Counted from the stretch's first letter, positions 7,778-17,288 are shown. The stretch: DNA of 62,264 nucleotides from an uncultured Lachnospiraceae bacterium (GCA_910589105.1 CAJUST010000016.1:2835-65098); one strand, 5' to 3'. Notes: a model not told the origin generated them from the letters alone. Translations and numbers: made by a program.

Positions 7778-9448
7778 TTATAGGTCTTCTTCCGCAAACG
7801 CCTCGCTAATTGCCGCCCCCGGCGCCACCATCGGCCAGACTTTATCGTCTGAATCAATAATGCAGTCAATCACTGCCGGAATTTCATCTTTGAGCGCCTG
7901 TTTCAATGCATCCTCAAATTCCTCTCTGGTTTTTGCCCGGTATCCTTTCGCCCCCATTGCCTCAGCAAGTTTCACATAATCCATTCCATCATCTAAAACC
8001 GTCGCCGAATACCGCTTCCCATAAAACAAGTTCTGCCACTGCCTTACCATTCCAAGTGCATGATTATTGACAATAATTTCTATCAGCGGAAGCTTCTCCC
8101 GCGCCGCCGTCGCAAGTTCATTCATATTCATGCGGAAACATCCGTCTCCCGCGATATTTATTACAATATTATCCGGATTCGCCACCTGAGCGCCAATCGC
8201 TGCCCCAAGCCCGTATCCCATTGTGCCAAGCCCGCCGGACGTAATCAGTCTGCGTGGCTTAGCGTATTTATAAAACTGCGCCGCCCACATTTGATGCTGC
8301 CCGACTTCCGTCGTGATAATCGCTTCCCCTTTTGTCAGCCGGTACACAGCGTCCATCAGGTACGGCCCGTTTAATCCTTCATCTGCATACTTAAGCGGAT
8401 ATTTTTCCATATATCCTTTTATATGCGTAAGCCATTCTGTATGTTCCTGCTGCCCGATACGGCTGTTTAGTTCCGCTAACACATCTTTTGCATCCCCTAT
8501 TATGCTAAAATCCGCATATATGTTTTTATTAATTTCCGCCGGATCGATGTCGATTTGCAAAATCTTCGCCTTATGCGCAAACTTACTTACGTTTCCGGTT
8601 ACGCGATCGGAAAAACGCGCGCCGACTGCAATCAGAAGATCACATTCACTCACGCCATAATTAGAAGTTTTCGTTCCATGCATCCCTAACATTCCCGTAT
8701 ACTTTTGATCCGTTCCGTCGAATGCGCCTTTTCCCATTAGAGAATCACAGACAGGCGCCTGAATTAATTCCACAAATTCCTTTAACTCTTGGCTTGCGCC
8801 GGAAATCACCACGCCTCCGCCGGCAAAAATATACGGCCGCTTTGCCGCCAGAATCATTTGAATTGCCTGCCGCAATTCTTCTTCTGCAGCTTTTCCTTTA
8901 AATCTAAGCGGCTTTTTCTGTTCCGTAAAAACAAACTCACACTTTTGCGCCGTTACGTCTTTTGGAATGTCAAGAAGCACCGGACCCGGCCTGCCTTTTA
9001 ACGCAATCTGAAATGCCCTTCGCATTGTGTCCGCAAGTTTTTCTATATCTTTTACAATAAAATTATGCTTTGTAATCGGGGTTGTAATCCCTGCAATGTC
9101 CACTTCCTGAAAGCTGTCTTTCCCTAACAGCGGAACGCCGACGTTACAGGTAATCGCCACTAACGGCACAGAATCCATATAGGCAGTCGCAATCCCCGTC
9201 ACAAGATTGGTAGCCCCCGGCCCGCTTGTCGCAAGGCATACGCCAACCTTTCCCGCGCTTCTCGCATATCCGTCCGCCGCATGGCTTGCCCCCTGTTCAT
9301 GGGAAGTTAAGATATGCCTGATTTCATGTCTATGCTTATACAGCTCGTCATATACATTTAAAATCTGCCCGCCCGGATACCCAAATACAGTGTCCACGCC
9401 TTGCTCTTTTAAACATTCGATTATTATTTCCGCGCCTGTCATCTGCAT
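7778..9448 (-). CDS. ilvB: Acetolactate synthase large subunit
   Basis: A 556-residue ThDP enzyme of valine, leucine and isoleucine synthesis. It condenses pyruvate with pyruvate or 2-oxobutyrate. The N-terminal Pyr domain starts MTGAEIIIECLKEQGV and carries FGYPGG and the catalytic Glu in SHEQGASHAADGYAR. The C-terminal ThDP motif is GDGCFRMNMNELATA to VNN. The ATG at 9448 is preferred, with GAGGG ten bases upstream; an in-frame TTG lies earlier. No regulatory subunit gene (ilvN/ilvH) is next to it, which is unusual for a biosynthetic IlvB. It is the last gene of the leuB-ilvD-ilvB run. Confidence 0.93.
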   Translation of the reverse strand: MQMTGAEIIIECLKEQGVDTVFGYPGGQILNVYDELYKHRHEIRHILTSHEQGASHAADGYARSAGKVGVCLATSGPGATNLVTGIATAYMDSVPLVAITCNVGVPLLGKDSFQEVDIAGITTPITKHNFIVKDIEKLADTMRRAFQIALKGRPGPVLLDIPKDVTAQKCEFVFTEQKKPLRFKGKAAEEELRQAIQMILAAKRPYIFAGGGVVISGASQELKEFVELIQAPVCDSLMGKGAFDGTDQKYTGMLGMHGTKTSNYGVSECDLLIAVGARFSDRVTGNVSKFAHKAKILQIDIDPAEINKNIYADFSIIGDAKDVLAELNSRIGQQEHTEWLTHIKGYMEKYPLKYADEGLNGPYLMDAVYRLTKGEAIITTEVGQHQMWAAQFYKYAKPRRLITSGGLGTMGYGLGAAIGAQVANPDNIVINIAGDGCFRMNMNELATAAREKLPLIEIIVNNHALGMVRQWQNLFYGKRYSATVLDDGMDYVKLAEAMGAKGYRAKTREEFEDALKQALKDEIPAVIDCIIDSDDKVWPMVAPGAAISEAFAEEDL

Positions 9449-9534
9449 AAAATATTTCCCTCTTTTCCGTGTAGTCAAAGCTATTTTCCTGCCGCCCGTC
9501 CGGCAGGAAGCCAGCCGGTAAAACTTCTCTTATT

Positions 9535-11196
9535 TTAGTTATGCTCTAAGATTGCGCCGCGGTTTCCTGAAGTCACCATGGTGACATACCGCCCCAAATA
9601 GCCGCTGGCGTTTTGCTCTTTTGGCTGCCAGCGTTCTCTGCGCCTTTCAAGCTCCTCTTGTGTCAAATCTACGTCCAGCTTCATTTCCGGTATATTAATC
9701 TTTATCCGATCGCCTTCTTCAATCAACGCAATCGGCCCGCCTACAGCCGCTTCCGGTGAAACGTGCCCGATCGATGCGCCGCGGCTTGCGCCAGAAAAAC
9801 GCCCGTCCGTGATCAATGCGACAGATGCGCCAAGCCCCATGCCCGCGATTGCAGAAGTCGGATTTAGCATCTCCCTCATTCCCGGCCCGCCTTTCGGCCC
9901 TTCGTAACGGATTACCACTACATCGCCCGCTTTGATTTTGCCGCCTTTAATCGCCGCAATCGCATCTTCTTCACATTCAAACACACGCGCTGGCCCTTCA
10001 TGCACAAGCATTTCTTCTGCAACGGCAGAACGTTTCACAACGCTTCCATCTGGAGCCAGATTGCCGCTTAATACGGCAAGCCCGCCCGTCTTTGTATAGG
10101 GATTGTCCAAAGGACGGATCACTTCCGGATTTCTGTTTACCGCATTTTTAATATTTTCCCCAACTGTCTTTCCCGTTACCGTCATACAGTCTAATTTCAG
10201 CAAGCCTGCATCGGCAAGCTCTTTCATTACCGCATACACGCCTCCGGCTTCATTTAAATCTTCCATATAGGTTGGCCCGGCCGGAGCAAGATGGCAGAGA
10301 TTTGGGGTTTTTTCACTAATCGGATTGGCAAATTTTATATCAAAATCAAAACCAATTTCATGCGCAATCGCCGGAAGGTGAAGCATACTGTTCGTCGAAC
10401 AGCCAAGCGCCATATCAACTGTGAGAGCGTTTAAAACCGCGTCTTTTGTCATAATGTCCCTTGGACGGATATTTTTCTCATACAGATCCATAACCGCCAT
10501 GCCCGCATGTTTAGCAAGCTTAATGCGCTCAGAATACACAGCCGGAATTGTGCCGTTGCCGCGAAGCCCCATGCCAAGCGCTTCCGTTAAGCAATTCATG
10601 GAATTTGCCGTATACATGCCAGAACAGGAACCGCACGTCGGACATGCTTTTTCTTCATATTCCCGCACTTCTTCTTCCGTCATTTGTCCTGCCGCATAAG
10701 AGCCCACTGCTTCAAACATGGAAGACAGGCTCGTCTTTTTCCCTTGGACGCGTCCGGCAAGCATTGGGCCGCCCGAAACAAATACTGTCGGCACATTGAT
10801 TCTTGCCGCCGCCATCAAAAGCCCCGGCACATTTTTGTCACAGTTTGGAACCATCACCAACGCATCAAACTGATGCGCAAGCGCCATGCACTCCGTAGAA
10901 TCCGCAATCAAATCTCTTGTCACAAGCGAGTATTTCATGCCAATATGTCCCATTGCAATTCCATCACATACCGCGATTGCCGGAAAAACCACCGGAACGC
11001 CGCCCGCTTCCGCTACGCCCAACTTTACAGCGTTTACAATTTTATCCAAATTCATATGTCCCGGCACGATTTCATTATAAGAGCTGACGATGCCGACCAT
11101 CGGTTTTTTCATTTCTTCCTCTGTAAATCCCAATGCGTGAAATAAACTCCTGTGCGGTGCCTGCTGCATGCCCGTTCTTACATTATCACTTTTCAT
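9535..11196 (-). CDS. ilvD: Dihydroxy-acid dehydratase
   Basis: A 553-residue Fe-S dehydratase converting 2,3-dihydroxy-3-methylbutanoate and its homologue to 2-oxo acids in branched-chain amino acid synthesis. Cluster cysteines are visible in MVPNCDKNVPG (near residue 122) and in CPTCGSCSGMYTANSM (near 190). The C-terminal block GRFSGASRGASIGHVSPEAA is diagnostic. The start overlaps the end of leuB by 11 bp, implying translational coupling. Length is normal. Confidence 0.96.
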   Translation of the reverse strand: MKSDNVRTGMQQAPHRSLFHALGFTEEEMKKPMVGIVSSYNEIVPGHMNLDKIVNAVKLGVAEAGGVPVVFPAIAVCDGIAMGHIGMKYSLVTRDLIADSTECMALAHQFDALVMVPNCDKNVPGLLMAAARINVPTVFVSGGPMLAGRVQGKKTSLSSMFEAVGSYAAGQMTEEEVREYEEKACPTCGSCSGMYTANSMNCLTEALGMGLRGNGTIPAVYSERIKLAKHAGMAVMDLYEKNIRPRDIMTKDAVLNALTVDMALGCSTNSMLHLPAIAHEIGFDFDIKFANPISEKTPNLCHLAPAGPTYMEDLNEAGGVYAVMKELADAGLLKLDCMTVTGKTVGENIKNAVNRNPEVIRPLDNPYTKTGGLAVLSGNLAPDGSVVKRSAVAEEMLVHEGPARVFECEEDAIAAIKGGKIKAGDVVVIRYEGPKGGPGMREMLNPTSAIAGMGLGASVALITDGRFSGASRGASIGHVSPEAAVGGPIALIEEGDRIKINIPEMKLDVDLTQEELERRRERWQPKEQNASGYLGRYVTMVTSGNRGAILEHN

Positions 11197-12301
11197 AGTT
11201 CCTTATCCTTTCCGCGATTACGTCGCCCATTTCTTCCGTCCCAACCTGTTTCACTAATAACTTTTTCGCTTCTTCCTGAGGCATAATGTCTATCGTGCGG
11301 TAATTGTCCTTTAACGCCTGTTTTACTGCCGCTTCCACTGCATCCGCTTCCCGATCCAAATCAAACGAATACCGAAGCATCATTGCGGCGCTTAATATCG
11401 TTGCAATCGGGTTCGCAATGCCTTTTCCCGCAATATCCGGCGCCGAGCCGCCGCTTGGCTCATAAAGCCCGAATTTCGTATCATTTAAACTTGCTGAGGA
11501 CAGCATTCCAATGGAGCCTGTCACCATGCTCGCTTCGTCCGATAAAATATCCCCAAACATGTTTTCCGTCAAAATCACGTCAAACTGCTTTGGATCTTTT
11601 ACCAACTGCATCGCGCAATTATCCACAAGCATATGCTCATAAGACACGTCCGGATACTCTGCTGCAACTTCCTCCACCACTTTCCGCCAAAGCCTTGACG
11701 AATCCAATACATTCGCCTTATCGACGCTTGTCACTTTCTTTCGGCGTTTCATGGCAATTTCAAATCCCCGCTTTGCGATCCGCCTGATTTCATCTTCATT
11801 ATAAGTCAGCGTGTCAACTGCCGTTAAAACGCCTCCGACTTCCTCCGTCTTACGCTCCCCGAAGTAAAGCCCGCCTGTCAGTTCCCGCATAATCATCATG
11901 TCAAACCCGTCTCCGATGATGTCCGGGCGAAGCGGACAGGCTTCCTTCAATTCTTCATACAGATAAGCCGGACGCAAGTTTGCAAATAAATTTAAGGACT
12001 TCCGAAGCTTCAAAAGCCCCGCTTCCGGCCTCAGATGCGGCTCCAGACGGTACCATGGGGAAGTCGCCGTATTGCCGCCAATCGACCCCATCAACACTGC
12101 GTCGCATTCCTTCGCCTTTTCCACCGCTTCTTCCGTCAGCGGAACTCCTACGGCATCTATGGAACAGCCGCCCATTAAAATTTCTTCATATGTAAAGTCA
12201 TGTCCAAACGTTTCCCCAATACAGTCTAACGCTTTTCTTGCTTCCGCCACAATTTCCGGTCCAATCCCATCGCCGGAAATCACTCCTATCCGATATTTCA
12301 T
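11186..12301 (-). CDS. leuB: 3-isopropylmalate dehydrogenase
   Basis: A 371-residue NAD-dependent decarboxylating dehydrogenase, the third step of leucine synthesis. The start IGVISGDGIGPEIVAEA, the GGLYFGER substrate loop and the metal-binding ENMFGDILSDEASM are typical. GAGGG precedes the ATG at 12301. It leads the leuB-ilvD-ilvB group and is separated from yajC by a hairpin at 12329-12357. leuA and leuCD are not in this window. Confidence 0.96.
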   Translation of the reverse strand: MKYRIGVISGDGIGPEIVAEARKALDCIGETFGHDFTYEEILMGGCSIDAVGVPLTEEAVEKAKECDAVLMGSIGGNTATSPWYRLEPHLRPEAGLLKLRKSLNLFANLRPAYLYEELKEACPLRPDIIGDGFDMMIMRELTGGLYFGERKTEEVGGVLTAVDTLTYNEDEIRRIAKRGFEIAMKRRKKVTSVDKANVLDSSRLWRKVVEEVAAEYPDVSYEHMLVDNCAMQLVKDPKQFDVILTENMFGDILSDEASMVTGSIGMLSSASLNDTKFGLYEPSGGSAPDIAGKGIANPIATILSAAMMLRYSFDLDREADAVEAAVKQALKDNYRTIDIMPQEEAKKLLVKQVGTEEMGDVIAERIRNYEK

Positions 12302-12328
12302 TTCCCTCTGTCCTCTCTGTCAATATTT

Positions 12329-12357
12329 TAAAAACAGGAAACGCATAGGCGTTTCCC
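12329..12357 (-). terminator. Terminator or attenuator between yajC and leuB
   Basis: An 8-bp perfect stem (GGAAACGC at 12338-12345 with GCGTTTCC at 12349-12356) has a 3-base loop. On the minus strand it is followed by CTGTTTTTAAAA. It ends yajC transcription, or attenuates read-through into leuB, whose start codon lies only about 30 bp downstream. Confidence 0.7.
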
Positions 12358-12376
12358 ACTTTACAATTCATCAGAA

Positions 12377-12685
12377 TTATTCCGCATCCGGTTTTTCCAC
12401 TGCTGCAATCGCATCTTTTTGCATTGGAATACGGCAGTTTTTATTGCTGCCAAACTCTACAATTACAGTGTCGTCCGTAATATCAATCAATACGCCGTAA
12501 AATCCGCTTGTCGTCAATACAGTGTCACCTACCGCCAAACCTGCCATCATTGCAGTTTTCCTTTTTGTCTCTTTCTGCTGCGGACGGATCATAAAAAAAT
12601 ATAAAACGATAAACATAACCCCCAATGACAAAAACATTGGAAGCGAACTGACATTTCCTGCCGCCTGATTCAATAAAATAGACAT
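12377..12685 (-). CDS. yajC: Sec translocase accessory subunit YajC
   Basis: A 102-residue single-pass membrane protein that associates with SecDF and SecYEG. A short N-terminal segment is followed by one transmembrane helix (FLSLGVMFIVLYFFMIRP, residues about 18-36). The conserved PQQKETKR and the cytoplasmic MMAGLAVGDTVLTTSGFYG block follow. GGAGGAAAAAG lies ahead of the ATG. It has its own promoter and a downstream hairpin, so it is probably a single-gene unit. Confidence 0.93.
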   Translation of the reverse strand: MSILLNQAAGNVSSLPMFLSLGVMFIVLYFFMIRPQQKETKRKTAMMAGLAVGDTVLTTSGFYGVLIDITDDTVIVEFGSNKNCRIPMQKDAIAAVEKPDAE

Positions 12686-12719
12686 TCTTTTTCCTCCTCA
12701 TTTCAAATGTGCTATATGA

Positions 12720-12749
12720 CATTGTACACAATGTTTTAAAAATCAGCAA
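12720..12749 (-). promoter_or_regulatory. yajC promoter with overlapping dyad
   Basis: TTGCTG (12744-12749), a 17-bp spacer and TACAAT (12721-12726) make a good promoter about 30 bp upstream of the yajC ribosome site. The -10 box is embedded in a perfect dyad CATTGT-AC-ACAATG (12720-12733), so a repressor could cover it. No other feature is visible in the rest of the 12686-12895 gap. Confidence 0.6.
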
Positions 12750-12895
12750 GCTATTTTAAAGATTTCCTGAATTTTTTCGATAAAACTTTCCGAAAAATGC
12801 CATTATTTCCACTTTTACTTATCTATGCTTTCCGCTAATTCCCCATTGCATCTAGTTTATCTAACATACGCTTTTGTTTTTCACTGCACCGGCAT

Positions 12896-12937
12896 AAAAA
12901 AAGAGACTTCCGCCCATTGGCAAAAGTCTCTTTTTAT
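12896..12937 (-). terminator. Terminator of the VOC gene
   Basis: A 12-bp inverted repeat (AAAAAGAGACTT at 12898-12909 with AAGTCTCTTTTT at 12924-12935) starts within 10 bp of the VOC stop. On the minus strand it ends in a run of seven T, a classic intrinsic terminator. Confidence 0.85.
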
Positions 12938-12945
12938 TTCATTCC

Positions 12946-13344
12946 CTATGCTTCCCCTTTTTGGAACGAGCCTATTTCAACCAAGTTCCCTTCAGGGTCT
13001 GCGATATAGCATGTCCTCTGTCCCCAAGGCATTGTGGAAGGGGCAAGAATCTCCTTTCCTCCGGCGGCCACAATTTCTTCAAATGCCCGATCCACCGCCG
13101 CATAGTCAGCGGCTGAAAGCGCAATTTCATAATGGCCGTTTGTCCCTTTGGCGTAAGACAAAGATTTCCCCGTCATTTTTTCAAAGTCCGCCCTCCGGCA
13201 TAACATAAATAACGTTCCGTCTTTTTCCAAAAACACATGCTCTGCATCTTCCGTTTCTTTGATTTCAAACCCTAGGACGTCTCTGTAAAAGCGGATCATT
13301 CCCGCCATGTCCTCCACTAAAATTCCAAATCCGTCTAATTTCAT
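12946..13344 (-). CDS. VOC (glyoxalase/bleomycin-resistance) family protein
   Basis: A 132-residue single-chain vicinal-oxygen-chelate fold protein, with two beta-alpha-beta-beta-beta modules. The first module begins GFGILVEDMAGMIRFYRDVLGF. The second ends in CYIADPEGNLVEIGSFQ, a hallmark of the family, in which the Glu is a metal-ligand position. The start at 13344 is chosen because AGGAAAAAAGCAG precedes it; longer in-frame extensions lack a ribosome site. The substrate cannot be inferred. Confidence 0.88.
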   Translation of the reverse strand: MKLDGFGILVEDMAGMIRFYRDVLGFEIKETEDAEHVFLEKDGTLFMLCRRADFEKMTGKSLSYAKGTNGHYEIALSAADYAAVDRAFEEIVAAGGKEILAPSTMPWGQRTCYIADPEGNLVEIGSFQKGEA

Positions 13345-13492
13345 CTGCTTTTTTCCTTTCTGTTTTCCGGCATTGGCAATATCTGAATTTCCCACTGCAA
13401 TTCTCTTTCCGCCGGTTCAAACAAACACAGGATAACACATAAAACGCGACAACTGTATGTCATATTTTGATGGAAAATATAGGAATGAATAA

Positions 13493-15595
13493 TTATTTTG
13501 CTTTATCCTTTTTTGGCGCGTCTTTCATTGAAAAACTTATTCTGCCCATCTTATCTTTTCCAAGGCAGACCACCGTCACTTTATCCCCAAGCGTTAAAAC
13601 ATCTTCCACTCGGTTAATCCTCTCTTTGGAGATTTTGGAAATATGGATCATTCCTTCTTTCCCCGGCGCAAATTCCACAAACGCGCCAAACTCTTTAATG
13701 CTAATTACGGTTCCCTCAAAAATCTGTCCCGCCTCAAAATCCGTCGTAATAAGCTGAACCATTTCAACCGCCTGATTCATTGCGTTTTGATCCGTCCCGC
13801 AAATGGAAACCGCTCCATCGTCTGTAATGTCAATTTTTACGCCTGTCCGCTCAATAATCTCATTAATCGTCTTGCCTCTCTGCCCGACTACATCGCCGAT
13901 TTTTGCCGGATCAATCTGAATGCGGACAATCTTTGGAGCATAAGGGCTAAGCTCCTTACGCGGCTTTTCGATTGCCTTCGACATACATTCGTCCATAATA
14001 AAAAGCCTTGCTTCCCTTGTCCGCGCAATCGCTTCTTCAACAATCGGACGCGTCAGCCCATGGATTTTAATATCCATCTGAATTGCCGTTATGCCGTCTT
14101 TTGTCCCAGTCACTTTAAAATCCATGTCCCCAAAGAAATCTTCAAGTCCCTGAATATCCGTTAAAACCAAATAATCCTCATCGGTATCTCCCGTCACAAG
14201 CCCACAGGAAATGCCTGCCACCATCTTTTTAATCGGCACGCCTGCCGCCATCAGCGCCATACAGGATGCGCAAGTGGACGCCATAGACGTCGATCCGTTT
14301 GATTCAAATGTCTCCGACACTGCGCGGATCGCATATGGGAACTCCTCCGTAGACGGAAGCATCGGAATTAATGCGCGCTCCGCTAAAGCCCCATGTCCGA
14401 TTTCCCTTCTGCCCGGCCCTCTTGAAGGCTTTGTCTCGCCTACGGAATAAGACGGGAAATTGTAATGATGCATATACCGTTTTTCTGTAATATTCTCGTC
14501 AATCCCATCTACTTTCTGCACTTCCGAAAGAGGCGCCAGCGTCACAATATCGCATATCTGCGTTTGTCCTCTGGTAAACATCGCAGAGCCATGCACTCTT
14601 GGAATCAAGTCCACTTCCGCCGAAAGCGTCCGGATCTCATTGATTTTTCTGCCGTCAGGACGCTTATGGTCTTTTAAAATCATCTTACGGACGGTCTTTT
14701 TCTGGTACTGGTAGACAGCTTCGTCTAATACGGCAAGCCACTCCTCATTTTCCGCAAAACTTTCTGTAAACTTGTCCGTAATGCTTCTGATATTTTCTTC
14801 GCGCGCTTGCTTTTGATCTGTAAATACCGCTTTTTCCATTTCTTCCGGAGTGACAATCCGCTTCATCTCGTCAAACATTGCTTCCGGAATGGCGCAGCTT
14901 GTATATTCATGTTTGGGCTTTCCAACTTCTGCAACGATTTGATTGATAAACTCTATAATCGTCTGATTGACGTCATGCGCCATATAAATCGCTTCTAACA
15001 TCTTATCTTCCGGAATTTCATTTGCCCCTGCTTCAATCATAATGACTTTTTCTGATGTGGAAGCAACCGTCAGCATCAAATCCCCATTGTCCCACTGCTC
15101 TTGGGAAGGATTGACAATAAATTCGCCATTTACCATTCCTACCTGCGTCATCGCGCATGGCCCGTCAAACGGAATGTCAGAAATGCAAGTGGAAATTGCA
15201 GCGCCAAGCATTGCCACCAACTCCGGCCGGCAGGCTGTGTCCACGCTCATCACCATATTGTTTAACGTCACGTCATTTCTGTAATCCTTTGGGAAAAGCG
15301 GACGCATTGGACGGTCGATCACCCTTGCCGTTAAAACTGCGTTCTCCGACGCTTTTCCCTCTCTTTTATTAAATCCTCCCGGTATTTTGCCAACAGAATA
15401 CATTTTCTCCTCAAACTCCACGCTTAACGGGAAAAAATCAATCCCGTCTCTCGGCTTATCCGAAGCCGTCGCAGTCGACAACACAGTCGTCTCCCCATAG
15501 CGCATAAACGCGCATCCATTTGCCTGCTTGCCAACCTTACCCACATCGACTGTAAGCGTCCTTCCGGCAAGATCCATTGAAAAACTCTTGTACAT
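13493..15595 (-). CDS. pnp: Polyribonucleotide nucleotidyltransferase (PNPase)
   Basis: A 700-residue phosphorolytic 3'-5' exoribonuclease of the RNA degradosome. Two RNase PH domains (about 1-230 and 310-545) flank the all-helical linker. A KH domain (IGDVVGQRGKTINEIIERTG) and an S1 domain (GTVISIKEFGAFVEFAPGKE) complete the normal order. AAGGAG precedes the ATG. It lies directly downstream of rpsO, the classic rpsO-pnp pair, with a hairpin between them. Confidence 0.97.
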   Translation of the reverse strand: MYKSFSMDLAGRTLTVDVGKVGKQANGCAFMRYGETTVLSTATASDKPRDGIDFFPLSVEFEEKMYSVGKIPGGFNKREGKASENAVLTARVIDRPMRPLFPKDYRNDVTLNNMVMSVDTACRPELVAMLGAAISTCISDIPFDGPCAMTQVGMVNGEFIVNPSQEQWDNGDLMLTVASTSEKVIMIEAGANEIPEDKMLEAIYMAHDVNQTIIEFINQIVAEVGKPKHEYTSCAIPEAMFDEMKRIVTPEEMEKAVFTDQKQAREENIRSITDKFTESFAENEEWLAVLDEAVYQYQKKTVRKMILKDHKRPDGRKINEIRTLSAEVDLIPRVHGSAMFTRGQTQICDIVTLAPLSEVQKVDGIDENITEKRYMHHYNFPSYSVGETKPSRGPGRREIGHGALAERALIPMLPSTEEFPYAIRAVSETFESNGSTSMASTCASCMALMAAGVPIKKMVAGISCGLVTGDTDEDYLVLTDIQGLEDFFGDMDFKVTGTKDGITAIQMDIKIHGLTRPIVEEAIARTREARLFIMDECMSKAIEKPRKELSPYAPKIVRIQIDPAKIGDVVGQRGKTINEIIERTGVKIDITDDGAVSICGTDQNAMNQAVEMVQLITTDFEAGQIFEGTVISIKEFGAFVEFAPGKEGMIHISKISKERINRVEDVLTLGDKVTVVCLGKDKMGRISFSMKDAPKKDKAK

Positions 15596-15733
15596 ATCTT
15601 TTCTCCTTAATTTTTGTATGTCTGATTTGTTCCTTGGGCTAAAGGCTCCGAAACTACTGATCTATACATTTCTTAAATGCACAAATCAGTGGTCTCGGCC
15701 GCCCCTTTTGCCTGTTTTTGCTCCATAATGAGT

Positions 15734-15767
15734 AAAAATAGAGCGGAAAACCCTCCGCTCTATTTTA
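15734..15767 (-). terminator. rpsO terminator
   Basis: AAAATAGAGCGGA (15734-15746) pairs with TCCGCTCTATTTT (15754-15766), ending in T-rich sequence on the minus strand 8 bp after the rpsO stop. It may be partly read through into pnp. Confidence 0.85.
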
Positions 15768-15774
15768 TAGCCCA

Positions 15775-16041
15775 CTACTTTCTGATTCCTAAACGCTCAA
15801 TTAAAGAACGGTATCTTTCAATATCCGTTTTCTTTAAATAAGCCAGTAAACCGCGTCTCTGTCCTACCATTTTCAAAAGACCCCTTCTGGAATGGTGATC
15901 TTTCGGATTCACTTTTAAATGCTCTGTCAGCTCCTGAATTCTAGCGGTCAGAATTGCGATCTGCACTTCCGGCGATCCGGTGTCTCCCGGCGTCCTGCCG
16001 TACTCAGCGATGATTGCCTGTTTCTTTTCTTTTGCGATCAT
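15775..16041 (-). CDS. rpsO: 30S ribosomal protein S15
   Basis: An 88-residue primary 16S rRNA-binding protein of the small-subunit platform. IAKEKKQAIIAEYGRTPGDT, then GSPEVQIAILTARI and the DHHSRRGLLKMVGQRRGLL block are canonical. The start at 16041 is fixed by AGGAGGATTTCTT. The longer reading upstream is an artefact of an open leader. Confidence 0.98.
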   Translation of the reverse strand: MIAKEKKQAIIAEYGRTPGDTGSPEVQIAILTARIQELTEHLKVNPKDHHSRRGLLKMVGQRRGLLAYLKKTDIERYRSLIERLGIRK

Positions 16042-16141
16042 AAGAAATCCTCCTAAATTTTTAATCGCCCAATTCCACATGATACTCAGCAAAAGGTCGG
16101 AGTGTCCATCTGCCGAATATGGGCTAAACTCATGCTTTTAC

Positions 16142-16170
16142 AGTCTATCATATACAGGGAAGTTTGTAAA
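16142..16170 (-). promoter_or_regulatory. rpsO promoter
   Basis: TTTACA (16165-16170), 17 bp, then TAGACT (16142-16147) lie about 95 bp upstream of the rpsO start. The intervening leader is long enough for S15 autoregulation, though no clear S15-binding pseudoknot was identified. Confidence 0.55.
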
Positions 16171-16199
16171 CCGTTTTATTCAACTTTCCATCGCCCGCC

Positions 16200-17159
16200 C
16201 TATGTCATTTCAAGCCTAAGCCCGTCTGCCGCGTCCCCTCCTTCTCTCCTTTTTGACATTATCTGACGGTACACCGCTTCTATTTCCGGACGCGTTGCCA
16301 TAAAATCTGAAAAAGCGCTCGCGCTCCCGGCGGAAAGCGCCCTGTCAAACGCATATTGGTAATCCTTTTTTTCAAGCCAGCCCGCCAAAAAACCAGCCAC
16401 CATGGAATCCCCCGCCCCAACGCTGTTTTTTAACTTTCCCTCCGGCGCAGGGGCGCTAAAAACCCTCCCGTCTTCCGCCGCAAGAACCGCGCCTTCTCCC
16501 GCCATGGAAACCAAAACATTCCGCGCCCCCATTTCCTTTAATTTTACTGCATATGGCTTTACTTCTTCCCTCGTCTGAAACGCAACCCCAAAAATCTCTC
16601 CCAGCTCATGATGGTTTGGCTTTACGAAAAACGGCCGGCGCAAAAGCGTCTTTAAAAGTAACTCCTTCGCGGCGTCCACTGCCGTTAAAACCCCCTTCCC
16701 CTTTAACCGTTCCAAAATCCTGCCATACATATCGTCCGGCATAGATGAAGGAATGCTCCCTGCAAGCGCCAAAACATCTCCCTCTCCTAAAGCATCAAGC
16801 TTTCCCATAAGTTTCTCTACGTCACTTTCTTTAATCTTTGGCCCGCTTCCATTAATTTCCGTCCCTTCCACAGTTTTCAATTTCACATTAATTCTCGAAA
16901 CCCCTTCCCGCACAAAAATAAAATCCGTCCAAACGCCCAGCTCTTTTGCCCGCCGGACAATTTCCTCTCCCGTAAATCCTGCGGCAAATCCAAGGGCAAC
17001 GCTTGCAATCCCTAAATTCCCAAGCGCCATAGAAACATTTAAGCCCTTCCCTCCCGGAAGCAGCATCTCAGAAACCGTCCGGTTCGTAACGCCCAGACGG
17101 AACTTGTCCACTGAAACAATATAATCCAAAGACGGATTAAAGGTAACCGTATAAATCAT
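16200..17159 (-). CDS. PfkB-family 1-phosphofructokinase / tagatose-6-phosphate kinase
   Basis: A 319-residue ribokinase-fold sugar-phosphate kinase. It begins MIYTVTFNPSLDYIVSVD, as in FruK and LacC proteins. The substrate motif GGKGLNVSMALGNLG lies near residue 38, and the catalytic Asp lies in NSVGAGDSMVAGFLAG near 250. The start at 17159 has GGGGGA upstream and avoids an unrelated N-terminal extension. No fruA PTS or fruR gene is adjacent, so the exact substrate (fructose-1-P or tagatose-6-P) is open. Confidence 0.85.
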   Translation of the reverse strand: MIYTVTFNPSLDYIVSVDKFRLGVTNRTVSEMLLPGGKGLNVSMALGNLGIASVALGFAAGFTGEEIVRRAKELGVWTDFIFVREGVSRINVKLKTVEGTEINGSGPKIKESDVEKLMGKLDALGEGDVLALAGSIPSSMPDDMYGRILERLKGKGVLTAVDAAKELLLKTLLRRPFFVKPNHHELGEIFGVAFQTREEVKPYAVKLKEMGARNVLVSMAGEGAVLAAEDGRVFSAPAPEGKLKNSVGAGDSMVAGFLAGWLEKKDYQYAFDRALSAGSASAFSDFMATRPEIEAVYRQIMSKRREGGDAADGLRLEMT

Positions 17160-17246
17160 TCCATATCCCCCATTTCCTATATATAGATCCATTCTACGCC
17201 TTAAGCCATTCATATTCAACCGGACTATTCCATAAAAATCCACAAA

Positions 17247-17288
17247 TAAACGCCTTTCACGCATTTCTGCATGAAAGACGCCTTTTCT
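17247..17288 (-). terminator. Terminator after the subtilase gene
   Basis: AAACGCCTTTCACGCA pairs with TGCATGAAAGACGCCTTTT around a short loop. On the minus strand it ends in GCGTTTATTTG. It lies about 50 bp beyond the subtilase stop codon. Confidence 0.6.
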
